This document shows positions 50,652 to 63,762 of a stretch of 64,000 bases of DNA, one piece after another. This stretch comes from Hyperoplus lanceolatus (Eukaryota; Chordata; Actinopteri; Uranoscopiformes; Ammodytidae). Every line of letters begins with the position of its first letter. Position 1 is the first letter of the stretch. The stretch covers positions 23,006,001 through 23,070,000 of the forward strand of contig CM049396.1 of the NCBI GenBank assembly GCA_026929865.2. Direction: 5' to 3'. The position numbers were made by a program, and so were the translations under genes. The notes under the pieces are model-generated. The model was not told the DNA's origin. It did no database searches and was given only the letters and a program-made list of their open reading frames with translations.

Positions 50652-51654
50652 GTGAATTCAATAGATTGAACTTTTATTTTAAAAATGTATTAATTAATTG
50701 TCCTTCCCTAATCCTTATCTATGCCATACACCAGCTGCCAGATTGGTTATCATGGTGACTTTACTGTAAGACTGTTTTGAAAGGCAGCAAACAGGCTTAA
50801 CTTTATCTTTTTTTATTTTATATCAATGGAGTCAAATCCCAAATTCTTCAACACAATTACTCTCCGATTATTTACTGTCACGTGTCGTGTCACGTCAAGT
50901 TACAGAGTTTCCAACAGGGAGTAGTTGTTCAGAGGTGGGCAGGACCTGGTATCCTGATCTGTCATCAATATAGTCAGTTTACCTAAATAATACCCATAGT
51001 CATTGCATACACAGTATAGCATTTTCTAAAGTTTGGCGCTGCAATTTTCCCTTAAGGTTAAGATGTAATTGAGTTCATCATGTTATAGTCAATGGATTAC
51101 TGGATACTAAGAGAACAACAATATATTGTAAATGAGGTTCCTACTTCAATATCCATTTTGCAAACCCCCTGTCTCCATCCTGTTGTTCTAATAGACTTTT
51201 AACTTCAGACAAATAAAAATATATATTAATCAACTATTAAAAAATGGTTGTTTGAATTTAAAGTACAAACTGACAACTTTAATAGTTTTTGTGCCTTAAT
51301 ATTGTGGACTAAAGAGCTATTAATTTAGTTTTAATATATAATTTAACTGTTAAAACTCAACAAGGATTCTGATCTCGAAAATTAAATAAAACCAGTTTTA
51401 ATCCTTACCCCGCTCCCAGTTACTAGCTCTGAGATTGACTTGAGCAAGGCAATCATCCAAACTGAGGTAGATAGCAGTTACACCACTACACTCCCATGTG
51501 TATGTGTGTGTATCTGTATTGTTTGACATGGTGTTACTGAAAAGCAGCACACAGGCTAATAATGACAACCTACAAGAACAATAATGGCCCTTTTATTGTA
51601 TAAAAAATAAATGTATAATATTTTCATTCTCACGACACCTAGTTTTAAAGGGAC
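50652..51654 (+). other. Plexin intron, start, no further exon
   Basis: Begins with the donor GTGAAT. AT-rich, no exon or repeat ends recognised. Confidence 0.6.
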
Positions 51655-51782
51655 ACTGTGTAACATTTTAAGTAATTTATTAGCTAAAATCAATATCCTC
51701 GTTCATAAATATGTCCTCATTGGTGTAAAATCACCTCTGCCAATAATCTGAATTATCCTCCTGAGCAGAAAATTACAAATAT
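51655..51782. repeat. Left part of a TTAA-type repeat
   Basis: TTAAAGGGACACTGTGTAAC followed by AATATGTCCTCATTGGTGTA matches the start of a common fish TTAA-bounded repeat as I recall it. Only the left part is present; it stops where the outer repeat unit begins. Confidence 0.5.
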
Positions 51783-53468
51783 TACTAGAAAATGCATTTC
51801 CTGCTGAAAATGCGTGTGAATGCTGAAACAGCTTACGCTAAACTGGATAGCTGAGTATGAAGATTTGAAAAAGGTCTATAAAGGTTTATAAAGTTGTTGA
51901 AGTTTATAAAGGTCATAATTTTGTAAAATAAGTTTAAAAGGAGTTGAAATGTTGAATATATAGAAGTTTGAATAACATTTCTTGCTGAAATTATGAAGAA
52001 GTTGAAAGACATGGATAAAAATCTTAAAACTGTGAAATAGTAATTGAATAGACTTGGAGCTAAACTACCTTGATGGCTTGAATGTATATGAATCAGCTAA
52101 AGGAGTATGAAGATGTGGAAAAGTAAGAAACAGTCTTAAGTATGAACAGTAGTGAATTGTTTAACTCTTATAGGAATGATGTTGAATATTTAAAAATGTC
52201 TAGATAAAATTATAATTGAAAGACATGAAAAACAAATTATGTGTGATATAGGCCTTCAAAGAGCAGAGTGTTTTCCCCATTTCAACTTTGCCTCTCCGAA
52301 CTGTCTAATAAAGCGGAAAAAAGAAAAAAATTATCAAGAAAAAAAAGTGAAATTGCCCTTTAATGGGCAGAGTCAGTCACCAAGGTGAGTGTATGTCTTA
52401 TTGAGGGTCTGTGATCAGGCAGAAATCCCACCTTTTAGAGGCCTCAGAGAGGTCATTTCATCCAAAATGTCACCTCAAACCGCTGCCTCTAACTGACGGA
52501 CCGTGAGTCTAACTGACAAAATTATTTTATTGTTAGAACCAGAAGAATCTGATGAAGACACAGTGTGAAGATTATGTCTGTAATGTGAAGAATATGAGAA
52601 CCAGAGTTTCAGTTATCAAGGCGGCAGTTGGTTGGACACCATTTAGCTTGGAAGCCCAGACCTCCCATTGTGTAGGTCCGATTGCTTCAGTAGTCACATC
52701 TATGCGACGGGCAGAATATGTCCTACATTTTGATGTGGAAATTATCCACGTAGGGTTTAATTTGTGGGAGTGAGAGGCAGTTATGTGGAAGGTTTTGGTG
52801 TATTTTTACAACAGTTCTACACTGTAACAGTTGGTTCCCCCACTCTGCCTCTGAACATTCCGTCCCATCCGGATCCCATTATAAATTTAGAAAGAGGCTG
52901 AAAAAAGCTTAAAACTAAAACTGTGTTTGTTCAAAGACAGTTGAATATTTAAAAAAGTTGAATATGAATTTAATAGCTGTAATTAATGTGAATTGTTTAG
53001 CGTTTGAATGGAGTCTCTAGCTGAAAAAATGCGGGAGGAGATAGGTTTCAAAGCGGAGGAAGTTTTAGCGGTTTGGAATGCTGCTCCCACCCGCTTCAGT
53101 GTTAGAATAATGTGTTAAAAAGCTGAATATTTTAAATATTGTAAAAGGTAGAAACATGTTGAATGTGTTTAATAATGTGCTGAAGGAGCTGCACATTGTG
53201 ATTGTTTAATGGTTTAAATAGCTGAAAATTTGAAGGAGTTACAGTTTTGAAGGGTTTGGAGGCTGCTCCCATCCGCTACAGTGTTAAAAAAGTTGGTTAA
53301 AAAGCTGAATATTTTAAAAAGTTTAAAAGGTAGAAAAATGTTAAAAGAGGTCCATACATGTCCTTAAAGAGCTGAACATTTTGGTATTTGTATGGTTGAA
53401 ATAGCTGAAGATTTGAAGGAGGTATGAAGGTCCAAAAAACGTACGGAAGAAGTGGAATAATAATAATA
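51783..53468 (+). repeat. Outer-type repeat unit, copy 0 (right end not seen)
   Basis: It starts ACTAGAAAATGCATTTCC and CGTGTGAATGCTG, a diverged form of the outer start. The body is a string of GAATATTTAAAAAAGTTGAA / AGCTGAA-type short repeats, with the GGCTGCTCCCACCCGCTTCA motif twice (about 53083 and 53261). It breaks at GGAATAATAATAATA, where the next unit begins, so the end block is missing or lies beyond the window. Confidence 0.6.
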
Positions 53469-54050
53469 ACTAGAATTGCAATTCCTTGAAGAAATTGCGG
53501 TGTGAATGCTGACGCTGATGTTGAAGAAGCTGACGCTTCACTGCTGAATGTTGATGAAGAACGAAGGATGAATATATCTGAATCAACAGAATGGTTGAAT
53601 AATAGAATGTTTGAAAAATGTGTAATGTTTGGAAGTTTGAATGGACTTTCTAGCTGAATTGAGGAATGAATTATGACCTTGAAGTATGACCTTCAAAATG
53701 TAATCAGTTCATCTTTGAGTCAGAATCAACATTTGTGCAAAATTTGAAGAAAAACCGTGGAAGCGTTCCTGAGAATGCAGTCACAAAAGGCAACGTCACA
53801 GTGACCTTGAAATTTGACCTTTGACCTCTAAACTCTTGTGATGTCATCTCTGAGTCATAATCAACATCTGTGCAAAATTTTAAGAAAATCCGGTGAAGTC
53901 TAAAATTTGGTGTTGGAACGGGGAATTGAACCCCCAACCCTGTGTTCAGCTCAATCTGGATACTACCATGTAATGTCCTGAAGGAGCTGAACATGTAGAA
54001 TGTGGTATGAAGTTTATCGGATGAAAACTGACTGAGTAAAGGCAACTTGA

Positions 54051-54052
<2 letters not shown>

Positions 54053-54099
<47 letters not shown>
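54053..54099. repeat. (GT)n microsatellite
   Basis: About 23 GT copies inside outer unit B. Confidence 0.97.
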
Positions 54100-54100
<1 letters not shown>

Positions 54101-54169
54101 TAATGTGCCATATGCACTTACCACGAGACATGCTTCCCTTCACACAAACATTTGAGGTGAAAATTGTAT

Positions 54170-54241
54170 TCCCTCAGCTGGAATCGAACCTGAGACCTTT
54201 TAACTACGAGACCTGGGCTTAAACCACTAAGCCACCAGACC
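54170..54241 (-). repeat. tRNA-like SINE head
   Basis: Read on the minus strand it has an A box (GGTGGCTTAGTGGTTTAAGC) and a B box (CTCAGGTTCGATTCCAGC) at the spacing of a tRNA. The acceptor stem does not pair well, so this is more likely a SINE head or a decayed tRNA pseudogene than a working tRNA. It is absent from copy A at the matching site. Confidence 0.55.
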
Positions 54242-55260
54242 TGTGTTCAATAACATAACAAGAGAACTATATATTGCTATGGTGCTGTGGTCACAGCTAA
54301 TCAGGGCCAATTGGTAACAGCTGTGTTACCTCTCCACCTTTAGAGCACACCGAAGCGCATGCCTCGAACTTCTGCCTCTCACACGCAAACCGTTTGTCTG
54401 ACAGAAAAAATGATCGTACCGTGAGAATGAGAAGATTCCAATTAATATTCACTGTGAAATTTGGGTCTGTATTGTAAACAATTTGGTTAGGCCAGCAAGT
54501 TGAAAATGGAGTTCATTTGACATCCGATCATGGAGTGTAGCTCCATCCACTCACTGTTTGATTTTGAGTTTGCGTGCCTTCAAACAAGGCTGTCTCATGA
54601 GAAAACTAAACATTTGTTGAAAAAACTGTTTAAGATTATGAAAGAGGGAAGTCAGCTGAATATTTATATGTTAGAATCATGTTTCTAGGATGACGTATGA
54701 ATGAGCAGATAGGTTTGGCGTCATGTCCAAACTCTTCGAGTTTGGATCCTTCCCTATTCATTTGCATGGAGAGACTTTTATGTTTAATAAACCTTTAATA
54801 TCTCTGAAGTTATACATTTTATGAAAAAATAGTGAATTATGAAAGTGTGCAACTGTGCAAGACGAACAGGAAGAGCTTGAAATCGAGTTTCTACGATGAA
54901 GTATGGACGAGTAGGAACGATCATAATTTTGCATGAAATATTAAAATTCATAAAAGTTGAATTTATTTGAAATTTTGCAGTGTAGCAAAAAATTCTGAAT
55001 CATACAGATTAATGTCCTGAAATAGCTGAACAATTGAAGGTGTATATGAAGTTTGTGGGAATAAGTATGAATGAGTGGCTGGGATCTGAATATTTTTCAT
55101 AAAACGTTGAATAAGTATGAAATTATGAATTTTTTTGAAAATGTTGAAATGGTCCTACGAAGCCCTTGAAGAGCTGAAAATAATGATATATGGAACATGT
55201 ATGAAGGTTGAAGTATGTTGAAGTTATTGAACGCCAAAGAACGTACGAATAATAATAATA

Positions 55261-56930
55261 ACTAGAACTGCGAGCAGTTGTGAACGGGGGCCAAGCCTCC
55301 CACGCGACTCGGGATCGGGCGTCGTCGTCCGCGGCGCCGGCCCCTCGCTTCACGGAATCCGGGGATGTAAAGTTTTTGAATGTGGGATGTTTGGTTTGGG
55401 AGTTATAGACCAAAAGGCAAAAAGATTGCAGAGAAAGATGCTCAAGTGTGTTTTTGGCGCCCCCTTTTGGAGCAATTTAAGGAAAAAGTAGAACCAACCT
55501 GAGAACCATAGGACAAACACTTGTGTGAAGTTTGGTGTTAATAGGATGAATCGTTATGGATTTAGGAGCAGTTTGGTACAAGGTAGCTAATGTGCAAATC
55601 TTTAAAGCGCTACCGTTTGGTCTTCCGATGGTCGTAGAAAAATTCTTTAAACTACTTTTGCTCGTGGGAGTCGGTAGAGCATAATGCTTTTGGTTTCATC
55701 CAAATCGGGCAAAAACTCTAGGAGGTGTGTGTTTTGGTCACTGACACAGTTTTTGCGATGTAGCGAAAAAAAATCCAATAGGCAAATGGGCGTGGCCTAT
55801 CTGAAAAGATGCAGCTGACTTGTGGGCATCTGTGGATATAAAGTTTTTGACTGTGGGATGTTCGGTGTGGAAGTTATAGCCCCAAACGCGTTTTCTTTGC
55901 TTTTTGTGGTTTTGGCGCCCCCTATGGATGACATTCGCAAAACTACGTTTGATGGAAGGATGCAGCTCAATGTACCAAACAAGTGGATGTCAAGTTTTTG
56001 AATGTGCGATGTTCGGTTGGGGAGTTATAGCAAAATCAAATTGTCAACCTCTCCATTGTAAAGACACTTTTTTGAATTTCCCGCCAAAACACTTAGGAAA
56101 TGGCGAAAACAGGCAAAAAAATTGAAAAACTCTTTTTTTTAATAAGTCCCGCCCAGAAAGGAATTTCTTGCCCATATTTTTGCCATAGACTCAGGTATGC
56201 CCCATGATAGTCTCCCTTGAGTTTCAAGAAAATCCCTCTTTTTTTTTTTTTTTACGGATTTTCGCGAATCTTTGAAGCGCTAGCGTTTGGTCTTCCGATG
56301 GTCGTAGAAAAATTCTTTATACAACTTTTGCTCGTGGGAGTTGGTAGAGCATAATGCTTTTGGTTTCGTCCAAATCGGGCGAAAACTGTAGGAGGAGTAT
56401 GTTTTGGTGACTGACACAGTTTTTTCGATGTAGCGAAAAATCTATATATACGCAAATGGGCGTGGCCTATCTCAAAAGATGCAGCTGACTTGTGGGCATC
56501 TGTGGATATAAAGTTTTTGACTGCCGGACTTTCGGTGCGGAAGTTATAGCCCCAAACGTGTTTTTCTGCTGTTGTAGCGCCACCTAGTGGCCGGCATGTC
56601 TGATTTTTTTTGTCTGCGTACGTACCATGGACCTGGATAAGCCCTGCAAGTGGCATGTCCCAACCCTTTACGGTTTGGGCTGCAGCACCACTTTTACGCA
56701 TGGAAGAATAATAATAATAATAATAAAAAACTCGAACAAAAACAATAGGGTTCCCTGCCCAGCAGGGGCTCGGGAACCGCGTTGCTCTGCAAAACGCGGT
56801 CCCAGGCCCTACTCGGGCTTGGCCCCCTAATAATAATCCCTACAAAAACAATAGGGTTCCCTGCCCAGCAGGGCTTGGGAACAGCGTTGCTCTGCAAAAC
56901 GCGGTCAGGCCCTCTCGGGCTTGGCCCCAC
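55261..56930 (+). repeat. Inner-type repeat unit 1
   Basis: It starts CTAGAACTGCGAGCAGTTGT then GGGGGCCAAGCC. The body repeats GGATGTAAAGTTTTTGA and GTGGGAGTTATAG-type sentences with GGCGCCCCCT and GTAGCGCCACCTAGTGGCC. It closes with two end modules (CAATAGGGTTCCCTGCCC ... CTCGGGCTTGGCCCCC) at about 56740-56832 and 56840-56930, each followed by TAATAATAAT or a degenerate form. Very similar to 62113-63762. Confidence 0.75.
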
Positions 56931-56934
56931 TAAA

Positions 56935-58233
56935 TAGAACTGCAAGCAGTTATGACCCGGGGCCAAGCCCAAGCCTCGGGCATCCGGCAACTGTTGCTGG
57001 GATGAAAGGGCGGTGGTGGAAAAAGAGATCGTCAACCTCTCCACTGTGACATATGGAGAGGCTGTCATTTCTCCACTGTAAAACTTTTTTTTCCTTTTCT
57101 GAAAAAGTCCCGCCCACATTAATATTTCTGTGGCTGTAAAGTTTCTTATATAGACTCTGGTATGCCCCTGATGGTTTCCCTGGAGTTTGAAGAAAATTCC
57201 TTTGGGAGTTGTATAGGTATTGCTGTTTACAAGCTGATATACATTTAGTGTGCTTTTGGCGCCCCCTTATGGATGAATTTCGCAAAACTACCACGGTGGA
57301 ACGATGCAGCTCAATTCACAGAACAAGTGGATGTCAAGTTTTTTAATGTGCGATGTTTGGTTGGCGAGTTATGAGCAAAAGCAGATTAAAATGGCGGCCC
57401 GAGCTAATTGCACAATGTAATGTCAATGGACATGCTAAATGAGATTAGCATTCCCGCCTTTTTTCTTTGATGGAAAAAAAAAAATCTAAATTTTATTAAA
57501 AAGTCCCTTAAACAATACTATTTCTTGGCCATATTTTTTATATAGACTCGGGTATGCCCCTTGATGGTTTCCCGTGAGTTTTAAGAAAATTCCTCTGGCC
57601 AATTAGGAGATATAAAATTTCCTAATTTATGGCGCCCCCTTATGGCGAAATTTTCCAATTTTTTTATTGAACGCAATTAAGGGTAGCCCCAACATATGTC
57701 TAAAATTTGGACTTGATCCCACTTATGATTTTGGATTTATGAATTTCTACGTAAAACGTAGCTAATCAACAAATATTTAAAACGCTACCGTTTCGTTATC
57801 GATGGTCGGATCAAAATTCTTTCGAATAATTTTTTTCCGTGTGGGTCGGTAGATGTTCTGTGCAAAGTTTGGTGTCAATTGTCCAAAAATTGTGGGAGGA
57901 GTAGCGAAAAATCAGTTTTGCAGTTTTTGCGATTTTGCGAAAAATCTATAATATCGCAAATGGGCGTGGCCTATGCCAAATGATGCAGCTGACTCCAGTG
58001 AATCTGTGGATATAAAGTTTTTGACTGTGGGACGTTCGGTGTGGGAGTTATGACCCCAAACGCGTTTTCCTCCGTTGTAGCGCCACCTAGTGGCCGGCAT
58101 GTCTGAATTTTTTTGTAGGCTGAGAGGCACGGGTCTGGATCTAGTCATGCAAGTGGCATGTCTGCACCCTTTACGGTTTGGGCTGCAGCACCACTTTTAC
58201 GATGACAATAAAATAAAAAATAATAATAATAAT
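56935..58233 (+). repeat. Inner-type repeat unit 2
   Basis: It starts ATAGAACTGCAAGCAGTTAT then CCGGGGCCAAGCC. The second half (57230-58200) is nearly the same as 58400-59400, 59700-60650 and 60890-61870. It ends at GGTTTGGGCTGCAGCACC and an (AAT)n tract, with no end module of its own before the next unit starts. Confidence 0.75.
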
Positions 58234-58235
58234 AA

Positions 58236-59592
58236 CTAGAACTGCAAGCAGTTATGACCGGGGGCCAAGCCTCCGACGCAACTCGCACGGGAACCGCGTT
58301 TGCGGGTGTTTCTTTCACCGCTCGCACAAATTGTGCGGGGGGCGCTCACTTCACGGAATCTGTGGATGTAAATTTTTTAGACTCGGTGTGGATGTAATTC
58401 TTTGGGAGTTGTATAGGCATTGCTGTTTACAAGGTGATATACATTTAGTGTGCTTTTGGCGCCCCCTTATGGATGAATTTTGCAAAACTGCCACGGTGGA
58501 ACGATGCAGCTCAATTCACAGAACAAGTGGATGTCAAGTTTTTTAATGTGCGATGTTTGGTTGGCGAGTTATGAGCAAAAGCAGATTAAAATGGCGGCCC
58601 GAGCTAATTGCACAATGTAATGTCAATGGACATGCTAAATGAGATTAGCATTCCCGCCTTTTTTCTTTGATGGAAAAAAAAAAATCTAAATTTTATTAAA
58701 AAGTCCCTTAAACAATACTATTTCTTGGCCATATTTTTTATATAGACTCGTGTATGCCCCTTGATGGTTTCCCGTGAGTTTTAAGAAAATTCCTCTGGCC
58801 AATTAGGAGATATGAAATTTCCTAATTTATGGCGCCCCCTTATGGCGAAAATGTCCAATTTTTTTATTGAACGCAATTAAGGGTAGCCCCAACATATGTC
58901 TAAAATTTGGACTTGATCCGACTTATGATTTTGGATTTATGAATTTTTTCGTAAAACGTAGCTAATCAACAAATATTTAAAATGCTACCGTTTCGTTATC
59001 CATGGTCGGATCAAAATTCTTTTACACAAGTTTTTACCGTGTGGGTCGGTAGATGTTCTGTGCAAACTTTGGTGTCAATTGTCCAAAAATTGTGGGAGGA
59101 GTAACGAAAAGTCAGTTTTGCAGTTTTCGCGATTTTGCGAAAAATCTATAATATCGCAAATGGGCGTGGCCTATGCCAAATGATGCAGCTGACTCCAGTG
59201 CATCTGTGGATATAAAGTTTTTGACTGTGGGACGTTCGGTGTGGGAGTTATGACCCCAAACGCGTTTTCCTTCGTTGTAGCGCCACCTAGTGGCCGGCAT
59301 GTCTGAATTTTTTTGTATGCTGAGAATTCACCGACCTGGATCTAGTCATGCAATTGGCATGTCTGCACCCTTTACGGTTTGGGCTGTGCACGCAGTTTTA
59401 GGGGACGAAGTATAATAATAATAATAATAAAAATAATCGCCACTAAAACAATAGGGTTCCCTGCCCCGCAGGGCTTGGGAACCGCGTTGCTGTGCAAAAC
59501 GCGGTCCCAGCTCCTGCTCGGGCTTGGCCCCCTAATAATGAACTGCGCCACTAAACATGGGGTTTGGGGGGCCTTTTCTTTCTGCTTGCCCC
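58236..59592 (+). repeat. Inner-type repeat unit 3
   Basis: It starts ACTAGAACTGCAAGCAGTTA then CGGGGGCCAAGCC. It shares an almost identical block of about 950 bases with units 2, 4 and 6. One end module (CAATAGGGTTCCCTGCCCCG ... CTTGGCCCCC) lies at about 59448-59533. Confidence 0.75.
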
Positions 59593-60690
59593 TAACTAGA
59601 ACTGCAAGCAGTTATGGGACGCAATAGGTACCGCTGCCGCTCACTTCACAGAATCTGTGGATGTAAAGTTTTTGACCGTGGGATGTTCGGTGTGGGAGTT
59701 GTATAGGTATCGCTGTTTATGGATGAATTTGGCAAAACTGCCACGGTGGAACGATGCAGCTCAATTCACAGAACAAGTGGATGTCAAGTTTTTTAATGTG
59801 CGATGTTTGGTTGGCGAGTTATGAGCAAAAGCAGATTAAAATGGCGGCCCGAGCTAATTGCACAATGTAATGTCAATGGACATGCTAAATGAGATTAGCA
59901 TTCCCGCCTTTTTTCTTTGATGGAAAAAAAAATCTAAATTTTATTAAAAAGTCCCTTAAACAATACTATTTCTTGGCCATATTTTTTATATAGACTCGTG
60001 TATGCCCCTTGATGGTTTCCCGTGAGTTTTAAGAAAATTCCTCTGGCCAATTAGGAGATATAAAATTTCCTAATTTATGGCGCCCCCTTATGGCGAAATT
60101 CTCCAAATTTTTTACTGAACGCAATTAAGGGTAGCCCCAACATATGTCTAAAATTTGGACTTGATCCGACTTATGATTTTGGATTTATGAATTTTTTCGT
60201 AAAACGTAGCTAATCAACAAATATTTAAAACGCTACCGTTTCGTTATCCATGGTCGGATCAAAATTCTTTCTGATGATTTTTTTCCGTGTGGGTCGGTAG
60301 ATGTTCTGTGCAAACTTTGGTGTCAATTGTCCAAAAATTGTGGGAGGAGTAGCGAAAAATCAGTTTTGCAGTTTTCGCGATTTTGCGAAAAATCTATAAT
60401 ATCGCAAATGGGCGTGGCCTATGCCAAATGATGCAGCTGACTCCAGTGCATCTGTGGATATAAAGTTTTTGACTGTGGGACGTTGGGTGTGGGAGTTATG
60501 ACCCCAAACGCGTTTTCCTTTGTTGTAGCGCCACCTAGTGGCCGGCATGTCTGAATTTTTTTGTATGCTGAGAATTCACGGATCTGGATCTAGTCATGCA
60601 ATTGGCATGTCTGCACCCTTTACGGTTTGGGCTGTGGACGCAGTTTTAGCGAGGTGACTACAAATAATAATAATAATAATAATAATAACC
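59593..60690 (+). repeat. Inner-type repeat unit 4
   Basis: It starts ACTAGAACTGCAAGCAGTTA but the GGGGGCCAAGCC block is deleted (GGGACGCAATAGG instead). The common block follows, ending at (AAT)n with no end module. Confidence 0.7.
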
Positions 60691-60757
60691 TAGAACTGCA
60701 AGCAGTTATGAAAACGCGGTCCCAGCCCAGCTCGGGCTGGCCCTAATAATAATAATA
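60691..60757 (+). repeat. Inner-type unit 5, minimal (start plus end only)
   Basis: CTAGAACTGCAAGCAGTTAT is joined directly to an end module remnant AACGCGGTCCCAGCCCAGC...GGCCCTAATAATAATAA. All internal sequence is missing, so the ends alone, about 65 bases, behave as a unit. Confidence 0.75.
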
Positions 60758-62100
60758 ACTAGAACTGCAAGCAGTTATGACCGTCGCAACTCGCCGCTGC
60801 GGGCTGTGGCCGCTCACTTCTTACAGAATCGGGTGTGCCCCTGATGGTTTAAAGTTTTTGAAGGAGATTCCTTTGGGATGTGGTTGTATAGGTATTGCTG
60901 TTTACAAGGTGATATACATTTAGTGTGCTTTTGGCGCCCCCTTATGGATGAATTTCGCAAAACTGCCACGGTGGAACGATGCAGCTCAATTCACAGAACA
61001 GGTGGATGTCAAGTTTTTTAATGTGCGATGTTTGGTTGGCGAGTTATGAGCAAAAGCAGATTAAAATGGCGGCCCGAGCTAATTGCACAATGTAATGTCA
61101 ATGGACATGCTAAATGAGATTAGCATTCCCGCCTTTTTTCTTTGATGGAAAAAAAAAATCTAAATTTTATTAAAAAGTCCCTTACACATTAATATTTCTT
61201 GGCCATATTTTTTATATAGACTCGTGTATGCCCCTTGATGGTTTCCCGTGAGTTTTAAGAAAATTCCTCTGGCCAATTAGGAGATATAAAATTTCCTAAT
61301 TTATGGCGCCCCCTTATGGCGAAATTTTCCAAATTTTTTACTGAACGCAATTAAGGGTAGCCCCAACATATGTCTAAAATTTGGACTTGATCCGACTTAT
61401 GATTTTGGATTTATGAATTTTTACGTAAAACGTAGCTAATCAACAAATATTTAAAACGCTACCGTTTCGTTATCGATGGTCGGATCAAAATTCTTTTGAA
61501 TAATTTTTTTCCGTGTGGGTCGGTAGATGTTCTGTGCAAAGTTTGGTGTCAATTGTCCAAAAATTGTGGGAGGAGTAGCGAAAAATCAGTTTTGCAGTTT
61601 TTGCGATTTTGCGAAAAATCTATAATATCGCAAATGGGCGTGGCCTATGCCAAATGATGCAGCTGACTCCAGTGCATCTGTGGATATAAAGTTTTTGACT
61701 GTGGGACGTTCGGTGTGGGAGTTATGACCCCAAACGCGTTTTCCTTCGTTGTAGCGCCACCTAGTGGCCGGCATGTCTGAATTTTTTTGTATGCGGAGAA
61801 GGCCCGGACCTGGATCTAGTGATGCAATTGGCATGTCTGCACCCTTTACGGTTTGGGCTGTGGACTCAGTTTTAGATGACACAAAAAATAATAATAATAA
61901 TAATCCTTACAAAAACAATAGGGCCAGCAGGGCTTGGGAACCGACGGTTGCGTGCAAAACGCGGTCCCAGCTCCTGCTCGGGCTTGGCCCCCTAATAATC
62001 GCCACTAAAACAATAGGGTTCCCTGCCCCGCAGGGGCAAGTTGGGATGACGTTGTGTGCAAAACGCGGTCCCAGCTGCTGCTCGGGCTTGGCCCACTAAT
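60758..62100 (+). repeat. Inner-type repeat unit 6
   Basis: It starts ACTAGAACTGCAAGCAGTTA, carries the common block, and closes with two end modules in tandem (about 61912-61996 and 62009-62098) separated by TAATAATCGCC. Confidence 0.75.
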
Positions 62101-63762
62101 AATAAAAAGAGAGAATGGGGGCCAAGCCTCCCACGCGAACTCGGATGGGGCCGCCGTCTTCCGCCGCCCCCCCTCGCCTTCACGGAATCCGGGGATGTAA
62201 AGTTTTTGAATGTGGGATTTTCGGTTTGGGAGTTATAGACCAAAACGCAAATAAAACGCAGAGAAAGATGCTCAAGGGTGTTTTTGGCGCCCCCTTTTGG
62301 AGCAATTTAAGGAAAAAGTAGAAACAACCTGAGAACTATAGGACAAACACATTTGTGAAGTTTGGTGTTGATAGGATGAATCGTTTTGGTTTTAGGAGCA
62401 GTTTGGTACAAGGTAGCTAATGTGCAAATCTTTAAAGCGCTACCGTTTGGTCTTCCGATGGTCGTAGAAAAATTCTTTAAACTACTTTTGCTCGTGGGAG
62501 CTGGTAGAGCATAATGCTTTTGGTTTCGTCCAAATCGGGCAAAAACTCTAGGAGGTGTGTGTTTTGGTGACTGACACAGTTTTTTCGATGTAGGGAAAAA
62601 AATCCCATAGGCAAATGGGCGTGGCCTATCTGAAAAGATGCATCTGACTTGTGGGCATCTGTGGATATAAAGTTTTTGACTGTGGGATGTTCGGTGTGGA
62701 AGTTATAGCCCCAAACGAGTTTTCTTTGCTTTTTGTGGTTTTGGCGCCCCCTATGGATGACATTCGCAAAACAATGTTAGATAGAATGATGCAGCTTAAT
62801 GTACCAAACAAGTGGATGTCAAGTTTTTGAATGTGCGATGTTCGGTTGGGGAGTTATAGCAAAATCAAATTGTCAACCTCTCCATTGTAAAGACACTTTT
62901 TTGAATTTCCCGCCAAAACACTTAGGAAATGGCGAAAACAGGCAAAAAATTGAAAAACTCTTTTTTTTAATAAGTCCCGCCCAGAAAGGAATTTCTTGCC
63001 CATATTTTTGCCATAGACTCAGGTATGCCCCATGATAGTCTCCCTTGAGTTTCAAGAAAATCCCTCTTTTTTTTTTTTTTTACGGATTTTCGCAAATCTT
63101 TAAAGCGCTAGCGTTTGGTCTTCCGATGGTCGTAGAAAAATTATTTGACCAAATTTTGCTCGTGGGAGTCGGTAGAGCATAATGCTTTTGGTTTCGTCCA
63201 AATCGGGCGAAAACTCTAGGAGGAGTATGTTTTGGTGACTGACACAGTTTTTGCGATGTAGCGAAAAATGTATATATACGCAAATGGGCGTGGCCTATCT
63301 CAAAAGATGCAGCTGACTTGTGGGCATCTGTGGATATAAAGTTTTTGACTGTCGGACTTTTGGTGTGGAAGTTATAGCCCAAAACGCCTTTTCCTTTGTT
63401 GTAGCGCCACCTAGTGGCTGGCATGTCTGAATTTTTGTTTTGTCTGCTGACAGGCATGGACCTGGATAAGCCCTGAAAGTGGCATGTTCCAACCCTTTAC
63501 GGTTTGGGCTGCAGCACCACTTCTAAACATGGAAGAATAATAATAATAATAATCCCGACAAAAACAATAGGGTTCCCTGCCCAGCAGGGCTTGGGAACCG
63601 CGTTGCTCTGCAATACGCGGTCCCAGGCCCTACTCGGGCTTGGCCCCCTAATAATAAAAGTCCCAACAAGATCAATAGGGTTCCCTGCCCCGCAGGGCTT
63701 GGGAACCGCGTTGCTCTGCAAAACGCGGTCCCAGCCCTACTCGGGCTTGGCCCCCTAATAAT
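62101..63762 (+). repeat. Inner-type repeat unit 7 (start degraded)
   Basis: The CTAGAACTGC start is lost, but GGGGGCCAAGCCTCCCACGC is present at 62118. The body is nearly identical to unit 1 (55330-56830), with 62150 matching 55340 and onward. It closes with two end modules (about 63560-63652 and 63673-63760). Confidence 0.75.

Noticed and set aside
57912-58148. A small minus-strand open frame (MPATRWRY..., FFAKS.KLQN) that recurs almost unchanged at 59112-59300, 60360-60548 and 61586-61882, with relatives at 56252-56701 and 63080-63457
   Set aside because: It is conserved only because the repeat units are near-identical copies. The same segments are equally conserved outside the frame, the plus strand shows similar frames, and there is no splice or start context.
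55261-63760. CRISPR-like regular repeats
   Set aside because: The repeated units are 0.1-1.7 kb with near-identical bodies rather than short direct repeats with unique spacers, and the genome is vertebrate.
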